Shown: positions 51,425 through 61,626, counted from the stretch's first letter. The stretch is 64,000 nucleotides of DNA from Acerihabitans arboris (GCF_010131535.1 NZ_WUBS01000015.1:62001-126000); one strand, 5' to 3'. A program made the numbers and translations. The notes: generated by a model not told the origin, from the letters alone.

Positions 51425-52729
51425 ATGCAAGTTTCTGTTGAGACCACTGAAGGCCTGGGGCGCCGTGTAACTATTACCGTTGCCGCCGATAGCATAGAGC
51501 AAGCGGTAAAAAGCGAATTGGTGAATGTTGCCAAGAAAGTTCGCATCGACGGCTTCCGTAAAGGGAAAGTCCCCATGAACATCGTTGCGCAGCGTTATGG
51601 CATGTCGGTACGTCAGGACGTACTGGGCGATGTCATGCAGCGCAACTTCGTTGATGCCATTATCCAGGAAAAGATCAATCCGGTTGGCGCGCCCAGCTAT
51701 GTGCCCGGTGAGTACAAGGACGGCGGGGATTTCACCTACCACGTAGAATTTGAAGTCTACCCGGAAGTGGAACTGAAGGGCCTGGACGCCATCGAAGTCG
51801 AAAAGCCGATCGTTGAAGTCAACGACGCCGATGTCGACCAGATGCTGGAAACCCTGCGTAAACAGCAGGCGGACTGGAAAGAAAGCGACGCCGCCGCCAC
51901 GGCGGAAGATCGTGTCACCGTTGATTTCTCCGGCACCATCGACGGTGAAGAATTCGACGGCGGCAAGGCCACCGATTTCGTACTGGCGATGGGCCAAGGC
52001 AGAATGATCCCCGGCTTCGAAGAGGGCGTGATCGGCCATAAAGCCGGCGATTCATTCGATATCGATGTCAATTTCCCGGAAGATTATCACGCGGAAAATC
52101 TGAAAGGCAAAGCGGCTAAATTCGCTATCGTCCTGAAAAAAGTTGAAGTACGCGAACTGCCGGAACTGACCGAAGAGTTTATAAAACGTTTCGGCGTGGC
52201 CGACGGCTCCATTGAGGGCCTGCGCGCGGAAGTGCGCAAGAATATGGAACGCGAACTGAAAAACGCCGTGCGCAACCGGGTGAAAAACCAGGTTATCGAC
52301 GGCCTGATCAACGCTAACGAAATCGATGTCCCGGCCAAGCTTATCGACGGCGAAATCGACGTGCTGCGTCGCCAGGCGGCACAGCGTTTCGGCGGCAATG
52401 AAAAGCAAGCGCTTGAACTGCCGCGCGAGCTATTCGAGGAACAGGCTAAGCGCCGCGTGCGCGTAGGTCTGCTGCTGGGTGAGGTTATCCAGGTCAATGA
52501 GCTGAAGGCAGACGACTCTCGGGTGAAAACCCTGATCGAAGAAATGGCCTCGGCTTACGAAGACCCGCGTGAAGTGATTGAGTTCTACGCCAAAAATCAG
52601 GAAATGATGAATAATATGCGTAATGTCGCTTTGGAAGAACAGGCGGTTGAGGCCCTGCTGGCCAATGCCAAGGTGGTTGAAAAACCCACCACGTTCACCG
52701 AATTGATGAACCAGCCGACCGCGGCCTGA
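51425..52729 (+). CDS. tig: Trigger factor
   Basis: Trigger factor is the ribosome-bound chaperone at the exit tunnel. The 434-residue protein has the ribosome-binding [12 protein letters not shown]-type signature (residues ~40-55), an FKBP-type PPIase domain ([13 protein letters not shown], ~155-240), and a helical C-terminal arm domain. Length is as in E. coli (432). It precedes clpP and clpX. Confidence 0.97.
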   Translation: MQVSVETTEGLGRRVTITVAADSIEQAVKSELVNVAKKVRIDGFRKGKVPMNIVAQRYGMSVRQDVLGDVMQRNFVDAIIQEKINPVGAPSYVPGEYKDGGDFTYHVEFEVYPEVELKGLDAIEVEKPIVEVNDADVDQMLETLRKQQADWKESDAAATAEDRVTVDFSGTIDGEEFDGGKATDFVLAMGQGRMIPGFEEGVIGHKAGDSFDIDVNFPEDYHAENLKGKAAKFAIVLKKVEVRELPELTEEFIKRFGVADGSIEGLRAEVRKNMERELKNAVRNRVKNQVIDGLINANEIDVPAKLIDGEIDVLRRQAAQRFGGNEKQALELPRELFEEQAKRRVRVGLLLGEVIQVNELKADDSRVKTLIEEMASAYEDPREVIEFYAKNQEMMNNMRNVALEEQAVEALLANAKVVEKPTTFTELMNQPTAA

Positions 52730-52779
52730 TAAATCTGCCGGCCGGGCTTGCCCCCTGGCTAAGCGGTGTGTTTATCATT

Positions 52780-52814
52780 AAAAGCCCGACATCATGCGAT
52801 GGCGGGCTTTTTGT
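52780..52814 (+). terminator. Terminator after tig
   Basis: AAAAGCCCGACATC and GATGGCGGGCTTTTT form a long stem (one mismatch) with an ATGC loop, ending in TTTTT at 52808-52812. It is 50 bases past the tig stop. Confidence 0.85.
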
Positions 52815-52950
52815 TTGTTCGTGCTTCCTTGCAATAAATTTCACTAATTAACGCTATATTTAAAGGGAACTCGATGCTAAAAGTGGGGCGGAACCAGCGC
52901 GGCGTCGGCAGGGTTATTATGAAAACCCGTTAAAGAAAATGCGACGGACG

Positions 52951-52979
52951 CTTGAAAAGGGACGTCAGACCCCCCAACT
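52951..52979 (+). promoter_or_regulatory. Sigma-32 heat-shock promoter of clpP
   Basis: CTTGAA (52951-52956), a 15-base spacer and CCCCAACT (52972-52979) match the sigma-32 consensus CTTGAA-N13-15-CCCCATNT with one mismatch. It lies about 170 bases before the clpP start in the 417-base tig-clpP gap (52730-53146), whose remaining DNA shows only the tig terminator. Confidence 0.8.
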
Positions 52980-53146
52980 AGTCATATAGATGGGATTATA
53001 AAGCCCAGACAACAATACGTCCCTGGCTGATTACATCCGTCCGAACAACAAGGCGACCCGACAGCTTGAGCATGGCGATCGATCCTCATCTCAAGTAGAA
53101 TCGGCAAATATAAAGGCGCCGAGCGAATTTTATCTAGGAGACGATA

Positions 53147-53770
53147 ATGTCATACAGTGGCGAAACAGGACAACAAGCACCCCATATGGCCCTGGTGCCG
53201 ATGGTGGTTGAGCAGACTTCCCGCGGAGAGCGTTCTTACGATATCTTTTCGCGCCTGCTGAAAGAGCGAATCATTTTCATGACCGGCCAGGTTGAAGATT
53301 ATATGGCCAACCTGATCGTGGCGCAGATGCTGTTCCTGGAAGCGGAAAACCCGGAAAAAGACATTTATCTGTATATAAATTCACCCGGCGGCGTAATTAC
53401 CGCCGGTATGTCGATTTACGACACCATGCAGTTTATCAAACCTGATGTCAGCACCTTCTGTATGGGCCAGGCCGCCTCTATGGGCGCGTTTTTGCTGACC
53501 GCCGGCGCCAAGGGCAAGCGCTTTTGCATGCCGAACTCGCGGGTGATGATTCATCAGCCGTTGGGCGGGTTCCAGGGCCAGGCGACGGATATTGAGATTC
53601 ATGCCAAAGAGATTCTGAAGGTTAAGGCGCGCATGAACGAACTGATGGCCAAACATACTGGCCGCACGCTGGAATCGATAGAAAAAGATACGGAACGCGA
53701 CCGTTTCCTCTCCGCCGAAGAGGCGGTAGACTACGGTTTAGTGGATTCCATATTAAGCAAGCGTGATTGA
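53147..53770 (+). CDS. clpP: ATP-dependent Clp protease proteolytic subunit ClpP
   Basis: ClpP forms the 14-subunit serine protease chamber fed by ClpX or ClpA. The 207-residue precursor equals E. coli ClpP in length, including the short propeptide before ALVPMVVEQ. The catalytic triad is S111 (GQAASMGAF), H136 (MIHQPLGG) and D185 (family position). AGGAG lies upstream. clpX follows after 150 bases. Confidence 0.97.
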   Translation: MSYSGETGQQAPHMALVPMVVEQTSRGERSYDIFSRLLKERIIFMTGQVEDYMANLIVAQMLFLEAENPEKDIYLYINSPGGVITAGMSIYDTMQFIKPDVSTFCMGQAASMGAFLLTAGAKGKRFCMPNSRVMIHQPLGGFQGQATDIEIHAKEILKVKARMNELMAKHTGRTLESIEKDTERDRFLSAEEAVDYGLVDSILSKRD

Positions 53771-53920
53771 CGGCGTAAATCTGATTACCGATAGACTATA
53801 GTTACAGTAATGAGTCATTCGAGTAGACTAACACCACTCAAAGCGCCGGTTTTACGTTAAGCAGTCGCGTTGCCGCCGTGGTTGGCCTGCGGGACAAAGA
53901 CTAGAGAAAGAGGTTTACTG

Positions 53921-55195
53921 ATGACAGATAAGCGCAAAGACGGTTCAGGAAAGCTGCTGTATTGCTCTTTCTGCGGTAAAAGCCAGCATGAGGTGCGTAA
54001 GCTGATCGCAGGGCCGTCAGTGTATATCTGCGACGAATGTGTCGATTTATGCAATGACATTATTCGCGAAGAGATCAAGGAAGTGGCCCCGCATCGTGAA
54101 CGCAGCGCGCTGCCGACGCCCCATGAAATTCGCCATCACCTGGACGATTATGTCATCGGCCAGGAAAAAGCCAAAAAAGTGCTGGCGGTAGCGGTGTATA
54201 ACCACTACAAGCGCCTGCGTAACGGCGATACCACTAACGGGATTGAGCTTGGCAAGAGCAATATCCTGCTGATAGGTCCCACCGGCAGCGGTAAAACGCT
54301 GCTGGCCGAAACGCTGGCGCGTTTCCTGGATGTTCCCTTTACCATGGCGGACGCCACCACCCTGACCGAGGCCGGTTACGTTGGCGAGGACGTGGAAAAC
54401 ATCATCCAGAAACTGCTGCAAAAATGTGATTACGACGTGCAGAAAGCGCAGCGTGGCATTGTGTATATCGACGAAATCGATAAGATTTCCCGCAAATCGG
54501 ACAATCCGTCGATCACGCGCGACGTCTCCGGTGAAGGCGTGCAGCAGGCGCTGCTGAAATTGATTGAAGGCACCATCGCCGCCGTTCCGCCCCAGGGCGG
54601 GCGTAAGCATCCGCAGCAGGAATTCCTGCAGGTGGACACCTCCAAGATCCTGTTTATCTGCGGCGGCGCGTTTGCCGGCCTGGATAAGGTGATCGAGCAG
54701 CGTGTGGATACCGGTCGCGGCATTGGGTTTAGCGCGACGGTCAAAGGCAGCGCCGAGAAGGTAAGCGAAGGCCAGCTGTTGGCCAGGGTCGAGCCGGAGG
54801 ACCTGATTAAATTCGGCTTGATCCCTGAGTTTATCGGTCGTCTGCCGGTGCTCGCCACGCTCAATGAACTGAGCGAGGACGCGCTGATCCAAATCCTTAA
54901 AGAGCCGAAGAACGCCCTGACCAAGCAGTACCAGGCGTTGTTCAATCTTGAAGGCGTCGAGCTTGAGTTCCGCGACGAGGCCCTGACGGCCATCGCCAGG
55001 AAAGCCATGGCGCGCAAAACCGGCGCGCGCGGCCTGCGCTCCATAGTGGAAGGGGCGCTGCTGGAAACGATGTATGAACTGCCTTCGCAGGACAGCGTCG
55101 AAAAAGTGGTGATCGACGAAGCGGTGATTGAAGGCCAGTCGGAACCCTTGCTGATTTATGGCAAACATGAAACCCAGCAGGCTTCCGGCGAATAA
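53921..55195 (+). CDS. clpX: ATP-dependent Clp protease ATPase subunit ClpX
   Basis: ClpX unfolds tagged substrates and threads them into ClpP. The 424-residue protein has the N-terminal zinc domain (C15, C18 of CSFCGK; CDEC), Walker A GPTGSGKT, Walker B YIDEIDKI, sensor and arginine finger regions, the RKH loop, and the ClpP-binding IGF-type loop, here GIGFSAT. The start at 53921 gives the E. coli [15 protein letters not shown] terminus. AGAGG precedes the ATG. Confidence 0.97.
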   Translation: MTDKRKDGSGKLLYCSFCGKSQHEVRKLIAGPSVYICDECVDLCNDIIREEIKEVAPHRERSALPTPHEIRHHLDDYVIGQEKAKKVLAVAVYNHYKRLRNGDTTNGIELGKSNILLIGPTGSGKTLLAETLARFLDVPFTMADATTLTEAGYVGEDVENIIQKLLQKCDYDVQKAQRGIVYIDEIDKISRKSDNPSITRDVSGEGVQQALLKLIEGTIAAVPPQGGRKHPQQEFLQVDTSKILFICGGAFAGLDKVIEQRVDTGRGIGFSATVKGSAEKVSEGQLLARVEPEDLIKFGLIPEFIGRLPVLATLNELSEDALIQILKEPKNALTKQYQALFNLEGVELEFRDEALTAIARKAMARKTGARGLRSIVEGALLETMYELPSQDSVEKVVIDEAVIEGQSEPLLIYGKHETQQASGE

Positions 55196-55237
55196 TTCAT
55201 CGGTTGACTGATGAAATTCCGGCGAAAAGTAATAAAG

Positions 55238-55265
55238 TGGGGGATTCCGTCCCCCATTTGTTTTT
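55238..55265 (+). terminator. Terminator after clpX
   Basis: TGGGGG (55238-55243), loop ATTCCGT, CCCCCA (55251-55256), then TTTGTTTTT. It ends the clpPX transcript. Confidence 0.85.
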
Positions 55266-55279
55266 CCGTTATCCCGGTT

Positions 55280-55307
55280 ATTGAATGTAAAAGATTCGCC
55301 CCCATAT
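55280..55307 (+). promoter_or_regulatory. Sigma-32 heat-shock promoter of lon
   Basis: ATTGAA (55280-55285), a 14-base spacer and CCCCATAT (55300-55307) match the sigma-32 consensus, and the sequence around the -10 (CCCCATATACT) is the same as in the E. coli lon promoter as I recall it. It lies 88 bases before the lon start. Confidence 0.82.
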
Positions 55308-55394
55308 ACTCAATTACCTATTTGTTGAAACTGGCAACGGCCGAGTTTTGCGAATCCCCTAAACCTGGCGGAAGCTAAACTAAGAGAGAGCTCT

Positions 55395-57755
55395 ATGAAT
55401 GCTGAGCGTTCCGAACGCATAGAAATCCCCGTGTTGCCTCTGCGCGATGTGGTGGTCTATCCGCATATGGTCATTCCGCTGTTTGTTGGGCGGGAGAAAT
55501 CGATTCGGTGCCTTGAAGCAGCCATGGATAGCGACAAAAAAATCATGCTGGTGGCGCAGAAAGAAGCCTCTACGGATGAACCGGGTATTAACGATCTCTT
55601 TTCTGTCGGGACCGTCTCTTCGATTCTCCAGATGCTGAAATTGCCCGACGGTACGGTAAAAGTACTGGTCGAGGGATTGCAGCGCGCCCGCATTACCACT
55701 TTGTCCGATAGCGGTGAGCATTTTGCCGCCCAGGCTGAATATTTGGCCACGCCCGAAATCGATGAGCGCGAACAGGAAGTCCTGGTGCGCACTGCGATCA
55801 ATCAGTTTGAAGGCTATATCAAACTGAATAAAAAAATTCCTCCCGAGGTGCTGACGTCCTTGAACAGCATTGACGATGCCGCGCGCCTGGCAGATACCAT
55901 CGCCGCCCATATGCCGCTTAAATTGAGCGACAAGCAATCGGTGCTGGAAATGGCCGACGTTACCGAGCGCCTGGAATATCTGATGGCGATGATGGAATCG
56001 GAGATCGATCTGCTGCAGGTCGAAAAACGTATCCGCAATCGCGTCAAGAAACAGATGGAAAAAAGCCAGCGCGAGTACTATCTGAATGAGCAGATGAAGG
56101 CCATCCAGAAAGAGCTGGGCGAGATGGATGACGCGCCGGACGAAAACGAAGCGCTGAAGCGCAAGATTGAAGCGGCCAAAATGCCGAAAGAGGCGCGGGA
56201 AAAAACCGAAGCCGAATTGCAGAAGCTGAAAATGATGTCGCCGATGTCCGCCGAGGCCACGGTGGTGCGCGGTTATATCGACTGGATGCTGTCCGTGCCC
56301 TGGCACGCGCGCACCAAGGTCAAGAAAGACCTGGTGAAGGCGCAGGAAGTGCTGGACAAGGACCATTACGGCCTCGAACGGGTCAAGGATCGCATTCTTG
56401 AATATCTGGCGGTGCAAAGCCGGGTCAGCAAGATAAAAGGGCCGATCCTGTGCCTGGTGGGCCCGCCGGGGGTGGGTAAAACCTCGCTGGGCCAGTCCAT
56501 CGCCAGGGCCACCGGACGCGAGTACGTGCGCATGGCGTTGGGCGGGGTGCGCGATGAAGCGGAAATCCGTGGTCACCGCCGGACCTATATCGGTTCCATG
56601 CCGGGCAAGCTTATCCAGAAAATGTCCAAGGTCGGGGTGAAAAACCCGCTGTTCCTGCTCGACGAGATCGATAAAATGTCGTCGGATATGCGTGGCGATC
56701 CGGCTTCCGCCCTGCTGGAAGTGCTGGATCCCGAGCAAAACGTGGCGTTTAACGATCACTATCTGGAGGTGGATTACGATCTTTCCGACGTGATGTTCGT
56801 GGCGACCTCCAACTCGATGAACATTCCCGCGCCGTTGCTCGATCGTATGGAAGTGATTCGCCTGTCCGGTTATACCGAGGATGAAAAGCTCAATATCGCC
56901 CGCGAGCATCTGCTGCAAAAACAGCTGGATCGCAACGCATTGAAGAGCGGCGAATTAACCATCGACGACAGCGCGCTGGTCGGGATCATCCGCTATTACA
57001 CCCGCGAGGCGGGCGTGCGTAACCTGGAACGGGAAATTTCCAAGTTATGCCGTAAAGCGGTCAAGACCCTGTTGATGGATAAAACCGTCAAGCATATCCA
57101 TATTGACGGCGACAACCTCAAGGATTACCTGGGCGTCCAGCGCTTCGACTACGGCCGCGCCGAGGGCGAGAACCGTGTGGGGCAGGTTACCGGCCTGGCC
57201 TGGACCGAAGTGGGCGGGGAACTGCTGACCATCGAAACCGCGTGCGTGCCGGGCAAAGGTAAACTGACCTATACCGGCTCGCTGGGCGAGGTGATGCAGG
57301 AGTCCATCCAGGCGGCGCTGACCGTGGTGCGCTCCAGGGCGGATAAGCTGGGCATCAATAACGATTTCTACGAGAAACGCGATATTCATGTCCATGTGCC
57401 GGAAGGCGCAACGCCGAAAGACGGACCGAGCGCCGGCATCGCCATGTGCACCGCCCTGGTATCATGCCTGACCGGCAATCCGGTGAAAGCCAATGTCGCC
57501 ATGACCGGCGAGATCACCTTGCGTGGTCTGGTATTGCCGATCGGCGGCCTGAAGGAAAAACTGTTGGCGGCGCATCGCGGCGGCATCAAGACCGTGTTAA
57601 TCCCTTATGAGAATAAACGCGATCTGGAAGATATGCCGGCGAATGTGATTAACGATATGGATATCCATCCCGTGCAGCGCATCGACGAGGTATTGACCCT
57701 GGCCTTGCAGAACGCGCCTTTTGGCATGGAAATAGCTACCGCGGCGGCAAAATAA
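55395..57755 (+). CDS. lon: ATP-dependent Lon protease
   Basis: Lon degrades misfolded and regulatory proteins. The 786-residue protein (E. coli 784) has the N-terminal substrate domain ([20 protein letters not shown], residues ~12-31), Walker A GPPGVGKT, Walker [10 protein letters not shown], and the serine-lysine dyad S679 ([11 protein letters not shown]) and K~722 ([14 protein letters not shown]). It is preceded by a heat-shock promoter and followed by a strong terminator. Confidence 0.98.
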   Translation: MNAERSERIEIPVLPLRDVVVYPHMVIPLFVGREKSIRCLEAAMDSDKKIMLVAQKEASTDEPGINDLFSVGTVSSILQMLKLPDGTVKVLVEGLQRARITTLSDSGEHFAAQAEYLATPEIDEREQEVLVRTAINQFEGYIKLNKKIPPEVLTSLNSIDDAARLADTIAAHMPLKLSDKQSVLEMADVTERLEYLMAMMESEIDLLQVEKRIRNRVKKQMEKSQREYYLNEQMKAIQKELGEMDDAPDENEALKRKIEAAKMPKEAREKTEAELQKLKMMSPMSAEATVVRGYIDWMLSVPWHARTKVKKDLVKAQEVLDKDHYGLERVKDRILEYLAVQSRVSKIKGPILCLVGPPGVGKTSLGQSIARATGREYVRMALGGVRDEAEIRGHRRTYIGSMPGKLIQKMSKVGVKNPLFLLDEIDKMSSDMRGDPASALLEVLDPEQNVAFNDHYLEVDYDLSDVMFVATSNSMNIPAPLLDRMEVIRLSGYTEDEKLNIAREHLLQKQLDRNALKSGELTIDDSALVGIIRYYTREAGVRNLEREISKLCRKAVKTLLMDKTVKHIHIDGDNLKDYLGVQRFDYGRAEGENRVGQVTGLAWTEVGGELLTIETACVPGKGKLTYTGSLGEVMQESIQAALTVVRSRADKLGINNDFYEKRDIHVHVPEGATPKDGPSAGIAMCTALVSCLTGNPVKANVAMTGEITLRGLVLPIGGLKEKLLAAHRGGIKTVLIPYENKRDLEDMPANVINDMDIHPVQRIDEVLTLALQNAPFGMEIATAAAK

Positions 57756-57787
57756 CCGCTTAAAGTAACATATACCGCTAAAAAACC

Positions 57788-57824
57788 GGCTGGCAGGTGA
57801 AATCCCACTTGCCAGCCTTTTTTT
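57788..57824 (+). terminator. Terminator after lon
   Basis: GGCTGGCAGGTG (57788-57799) and CACTTGCCAGCC (57806-57817) form a 12-base stem with one mismatch and a six-base loop, followed by seven T. Confidence 0.9.
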
Positions 57825-57967
57825 GTACCGTTAAGTTAGGTAGCTGGCAGGCTTGGTCGGTTTCCGGCTTTGCCTTGCCATGACATAACAGGCTTGATAT
57901 AACAGCTGCGCTGTCGCGTTTAAGGAAAATTCCGCCGCGACGAGAGAATTCTAGAGGGGATGAAAGA

Positions 57968-58240
57968 GTGAATAAGTCACAACTGATCGACAAAATTGCC
58001 GCAGGTGCTGATATTTCCAAAGCGGCTGCCGGACGTGCATTGGATGCCATTATTGGTTCCGTAACCGAAACGCTGCAGCAGGGAGATGATGTTGCACTGG
58101 TAGGTTTTGGCACCTTTACGGTGCGTGCGCGAGCAGCCCGTACCGGCCGTAATCCTCAAACCGGTAAAGAAATCAGTATTCCGGCCGCCAAAGTGCCCGG
58201 TTTTCGTGCGGGCAAAGGTCTGAAAGACGCTGTCAACTGA
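57968..58240 (+). CDS. hupB: DNA-binding protein HU-beta
   Basis: HU-beta is an abundant nucleoid protein that bends DNA as a homodimer or with HU-alpha. The 90-residue product has E. coli length and sequence: [41 protein letters not shown] and [16 protein letters not shown], with the conserved proline at the tip of the beta arm (NPQTG). It begins at GTG as in E. coli. A terminator follows. Confidence 0.98.
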   Translation: MNKSQLIDKIAAGADISKAAAGRALDAIIGSVTETLQQGDDVALVGFGTFTVRARAARTGRNPQTGKEISIPAAKVPGFRAGKGLKDAVN

Positions 58241-58306
58241 TTGTTGCACCGCTGTTTTTCGCGTCAAACTATTACCTGACGCAGGAGAACGGGTAGGGTA
58301 GAATAC

Positions 58307-58336
58307 AAGGCGCATCTTTTTGATGTGCCTTTTTTG
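58307..58336 (+). terminator. Terminator after hupB
   Basis: AAGGCGCATC (58307-58316), loop TTTTT, GATGTGCCTT (58322-58331) with one mismatch, then further T to 58336. Confidence 0.82.
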
Positions 58337-58481
58337 TTTTTATTTTTCCCTGACAGTTGCGCATTTCGGTTGTCAGAGGAATAGCTTTAGCGCGCAGCAG
58401 CTCTCGGAGCTACGGCATGAAGGCGGATCTTACTGCCGGCGCAAAGGTTTCATTCATATTACAGCGGAGTGTTGTCACACT

Positions 58482-60362
58482 ATGATGGACAATTTACGCG
58501 CGGCCGCCAATCACGTCGTGCTCAAAATTATTCTGGCAATTGTCGCCATTTCATTCGTGCTGACCGGGGTAGGCAACTATCTGATTGGCGGCGGCGGGGA
58601 TTATGCCGCGAAGGTGAACGGACAGCAAATCAGCCGCGCCCAACTGGAGCAGGCGGTGCAAAACGAACGCAACCGCCAGCAGGAGTCCCTGGGCGACAGC
58701 TTCTCGGCCCTGGCCGCCAACGAAGGCTACATGCTGCAGATGCGCCGTCAGGTACTGTCGCAGTTGATTGATGAGACCTTGCTGGATCAGTACGCGCAGA
58801 CCCTGGGACTGGCGGTCAGCGATCGGCAGATCAAAGACGCGATTTTTGCCATCCCGGCGTTCAGGACCAACAACAATTTCGACAATGAAAAATACCGCTC
58901 AATCATCACCAGCATGGGATTGACGCCGGACCAGTATGCGCAGCTGATGCGTAAACAACTGCTGACGCAGCAGCTGATCCAGGGGTTGGGCGGCACCGGC
59001 TTCCTGCTGCCGGACGAAACCAACCGGCTGATGGCGCTGGCCATCCAGGAGCGCCAGGCGCGCCTGGCCACGCTGGATATCAACGCGCTGCTTGCCGGGC
59101 AGACCGCCTCGGACGAAGAAATCCAAAATACCTATAACCAGAACAAAAACAGTTATGTCCAGCCCGAGGCGTTCAAAGTGTCCTACATCGCCCTGGATGC
59201 CGCCTCGATGCAGGCGAAAACCACGGTGAGCGAACAGGAAATCCAGGCTTATTACGACCAGCATAAAGATCAGTTCTCGCAGCCGGCGCGTAAACGTTAT
59301 GCCATTATCCAGAGCAAAACCGAAGCCGACGCCAAGGCTATCCTGGCGGAACTGCAAAAAGGCGCTGATTTCGCCATCCTGGCCAAACAACGTTCAACCG
59401 ACATTATCTCCGCCAAAAACGGCGGCGATATCGGCTGGATGGACGCTGACGCGACGGTTGACGAGCTCAAGCAGGCCAACCTGAACGACAAAGGGCAGTT
59501 GTCCGGCGTGATTACCTCCTCGGTGGGTTTCCTGGTGGCCAGGCTGACCGACATCCAGCCGGAGCAGGTTAAACCGCTGGCCGACGTGCATGACGGCGTG
59601 GCGATGAAAGTGAAGCAGGAAAAGGCCATCGATGCCTATTATGCCTTACAGCAAAAGGTCAGCGACGCGGCCAGCAATGACAACGAATCCCTGGCGTCGG
59701 CCGAAACGGCCGCGGGCACCAAAGCGGTGCAGACCGATTGGTTCAGCCGCGACAGCGTGCCGGCGGCGCTGGACTTCGATGCCGTGAAACAGGCTCTGTT
59801 CGGCGGCTCCCTGCTGGGTGTCAACGGCGCACCCGGTAATAACTCCGATGTGATTACCGTCGATGGCGATCGGGCCTTTATCGTACGCCTGGCCGAACAT
59901 AAGCCGGAAAGCACCAAACCGCTGGATGCGGTGCGCGCGCAGGTCGAGCAGCAGGTCAAACGCCAGAAGGCGATGCAACAGGCCCGGGTCGACGCCGAGA
60001 AGCTCCTGGTGGCGCTTAAGCAGGGCAAGGGCGATGAGGCCATGAAAGCCGCGAACTTGTCATTCGGCGATCGGAAAACCTTTGACTCGACGCGTCAAAA
60101 CGATCGTTTGACCCAGTCCATCTTCACATTACCGCAGCCCCAGCCGAATACCGCTTCCTACGGCATCTCCGAGGATGCCCAGGGCAATATCGTCCTGGTG
60201 GCCCTGGATAAGGTCGCGCCGCGTAAACTTGACGACCAGCAGCGCGCCCAGGTAGTGAGCCAGCTTAGCCAGGGCATGACCGGCGTGACCTTTGACGCGC
60301 TGCTTAATAACCTGCGCACCGAAGCCAAGATCAAAATGGGCACCGGCGCGCAAATGCAATAA
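58482..60362 (+). CDS. ppiD: Periplasmic folding chaperone PpiD
   Basis: PpiD is an inner-membrane anchored chaperone that sits at the SecYEG exit. The 626-residue protein has an N-terminal membrane helix (residues ~14-34, VLKIILAIVAISFVLTGVGN), a SurA-like N domain, one parvulin domain (RKRYAIIQSKTEADAKAIL, NGGDIGWMD, SVGFLVARL) that in this family is catalytically weak, and a C-terminal helical domain. The start MMDNLRAAAN equals E. coli MMDSLRTAAN; the upstream frame is dropped. Confidence 0.96.
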   Translation: MMDNLRAAANHVVLKIILAIVAISFVLTGVGNYLIGGGGDYAAKVNGQQISRAQLEQAVQNERNRQQESLGDSFSALAANEGYMLQMRRQVLSQLIDETLLDQYAQTLGLAVSDRQIKDAIFAIPAFRTNNNFDNEKYRSIITSMGLTPDQYAQLMRKQLLTQQLIQGLGGTGFLLPDETNRLMALAIQERQARLATLDINALLAGQTASDEEIQNTYNQNKNSYVQPEAFKVSYIALDAASMQAKTTVSEQEIQAYYDQHKDQFSQPARKRYAIIQSKTEADAKAILAELQKGADFAILAKQRSTDIISAKNGGDIGWMDADATVDELKQANLNDKGQLSGVITSSVGFLVARLTDIQPEQVKPLADVHDGVAMKVKQEKAIDAYYALQQKVSDAASNDNESLASAETAAGTKAVQTDWFSRDSVPAALDFDAVKQALFGGSLLGVNGAPGNNSDVITVDGDRAFIVRLAEHKPESTKPLDAVRAQVEQQVKRQKAMQQARVDAEKLLVALKQGKGDEAMKAANLSFGDRKTFDSTRQNDRLTQSIFTLPQPQPNTASYGISEDAQGNIVLVALDKVAPRKLDDQQRAQVVSQLSQGMTGVTFDALLNNLRTEAKIKMGTGAQMQ

Positions 60363-60396
60363 CGCTCATAAAAATACTGAACAATATGTAATCATC

Positions 60397-60419
60397 AAAG
60401 GCCGCTTTCGCGGCCTTTT
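60397..60419 (+). terminator. Terminator after ppiD
   Basis: AAAGGCCGC (60397-60405), loop TTTC, GCGGCCTTT (60410-60418), then T. A nine-base perfect stem. Confidence 0.85.
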
Positions 60420-60526
60420 GCATTGTTAAACTTCCTGCATTGCCGGCTTGGCGTCACTAGGGCAATCTGCCTGCCGTGCCGTTACCTCATGGGCGCCACG
60501 CGTGGTTATCAGCCTTATGCGACAGG

Positions 60527-60586
60527 CAACCACAAGCAATTATTAGCAACCACAAGCAACCACAAGCAACCACAAGCAACCACAAG
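60527..60586 (+). repeat. 10-base tandem repeat directly upstream of ybaV
   Basis: Six head-to-tail 10-mers: CAACCACAAG at 60527, a changed copy CAATTATTAG at 60537, then four exact copies at 60547, 60557, 60567 and 60577. The array ends where the ribosome binding site of ybaV (AAGGAAG, 60584-60590) begins. Confidence 0.92.
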
Positions 60587-60597
60587 GAAGTCACCTT

Positions 60598-61128
60598 ATG
60601 AAAATCGCGATGAAACGCACGCTAAACCTGGTGTTAATGACAGGCCTGCTGGCGCTGTCGGACATGGCCTGGTGTTCTGACGATAAAGAAGTCCACGTCG
60701 AAGAACCCATAGTCATCAGCCTCGACACCGGCAATAATAAAGCCATCAAGGTACCTGCGGACGGCGGCGGCGCCATCGGCATCGGTCGGGATATCACCGC
60801 CGCCGGTGACGGCGCTGATAAGAGCGGTGGTGATAAAGGCGGCGACACCGGCGGCAAGCCCGTGGCCCAGTCGATAAAACCCGCGGTTGAAACCCAGGAC
60901 AAAAGTACCCAGACCGATGACTTCGGCGCTGAAAAAGTGAATATCAATACCGCCACGGCGGAGGAATTGGTGGATGCGTTGAAAGGCATCGGGCCTAAAA
61001 AGGCGCAGGCCATTATCGACTACCGCGAGGCCAAAGGGCCTTTTACCCAGGTCGAACAGCTCAAGGAAGTCAAAGGCATCGGGCCTTCCACCCTATCGAA
61101 TATCAAAGAGCTGGTCACCCTTGAATAA
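60598..61128 (+). CDS. ybaV: ComEA-like helix-hairpin-helix protein YbaV
   Basis: A 176-residue exported protein: signal peptide (residues ~1-27, cleavage near MAWC-SDD), an acidic and glycine-rich linker (~30-105), and a ComEA-type double helix-hairpin-helix DNA-binding domain at the end (VNINTATAEELVDALKGIG, QAIIDYREAKGPFTQVEQL, VKGIGPSTL). The fold suggests periplasmic DNA binding, as ComEA does in DNA uptake, but this is not shown for YbaV. It is ~50 residues longer than the E. coli protein, owing to the linker. ATG at 60598 is seven bases after AAGGAAG. Confidence 0.9.
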   Translation: MKIAMKRTLNLVLMTGLLALSDMAWCSDDKEVHVEEPIVISLDTGNNKAIKVPADGGGAIGIGRDITAAGDGADKSGGDKGGDTGGKPVAQSIKPAVETQDKSTQTDDFGAEKVNINTATAEELVDALKGIGPKKAQAIIDYREAKGPFTQVEQLKEVKGIGPSTLSNIKELVTLE

Positions 61129-61227
61129 ACCGCGGCGTTAAACCTGCGACACGATCGGGTTCCAGCGAGTGGGGAAATTTTCGCCTCCTCCTGAAACCCG
61201 GCATCGACGGCGGCAAATATTAAATTT

Positions 61228-61292
61228 TTGTGACAGTGTGGACTTCCCGTAATAACTTTCCTAAGTTAGTGGCTCTTCTATCAATAGGAAAG
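61228..61292 (+). promoter_or_regulatory. Promoter and inverted repeat before the ribbon-helix-helix gene
   Basis: TTGTGA (61228-61233), a 16-base spacer and TAATAA (61250-61255) form a promoter candidate. CTTTCCTA (61256-61263) and TAGGAAAG (61285-61292) are a perfect 8-base inverted repeat with 21 bases between; the right arm contains the AGGA of the ribosome binding site. Confidence 0.55.
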
Positions 61293-61296
61293 CACT

Positions 61297-61626
61297 ATGA
61301 GTGAGACAGCTAATTTAACGATTAAATTACCTCTCGAGCTAAAGGAAAGAATTAAATCCTTAGCCGCGAGCAATAGCGTTTCCATGAGTGCGGAAATCAG
61401 CGCAAGGCTCGAACGCAGCCTGAATGGCGTGGCTGAGAGCGAGGCTGAAGGCGAGGTTGAGGCAAAGGGACACGCTAAAAAACCAGCGCAAAAAGATCAC
61501 GTTGCCGCCGATGTGGATAATCAACATACCGTAGAAATTACCGAGCAGCCTTTTACCACCGGCGAAGTCAAAAAACTCCGCGCCTTGCTCAATGCCAATA
61601 CGAAAAAAAAATCAAAGAAAAAATAA
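61297..61626 (+). CDS. Arc-type ribbon-helix-helix DNA-binding protein
   Basis: A 109-residue protein. Residues ~4-45 are a ribbon-helix-helix domain (ANLTIKLPLELKERIKSLAASNSVSMSAEISARLE, in parts LTIKLPLELKERI and SVSMSAEISARLERSL), as in Arc and Mnt repressors. Then come an acidic stretch (~47-60), a probable linker and a lysine-rich tail (NTKKKSKKK). Its base composition is more AT-rich than its neighbours, and it takes the place held by ybaW in E. coli. No toxin gene adjoins it. It is likely a small regulator; target unknown. Confidence 0.82.
   Translation: MSETANLTIKLPLELKERIKSLAASNSVSMSAEISARLERSLNGVAESEAEGEVEAKGHAKKPAQKDHVAADVDNQHTVEITEQPFTTGEVKKLRALLNANTKKKSKKK

Noticed and set aside
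55380-56918. 512-residue minus-strand frame opposite lon
   Set aside because: Lon is intact and conserved on the plus strand; the antisense product is an F/H/Q-rich artefact.
60527-60586. Possible CRISPR array
   Set aside because: The repeats are only 10 bases, directly adjacent with no unique spacers, and no cas genes are present.
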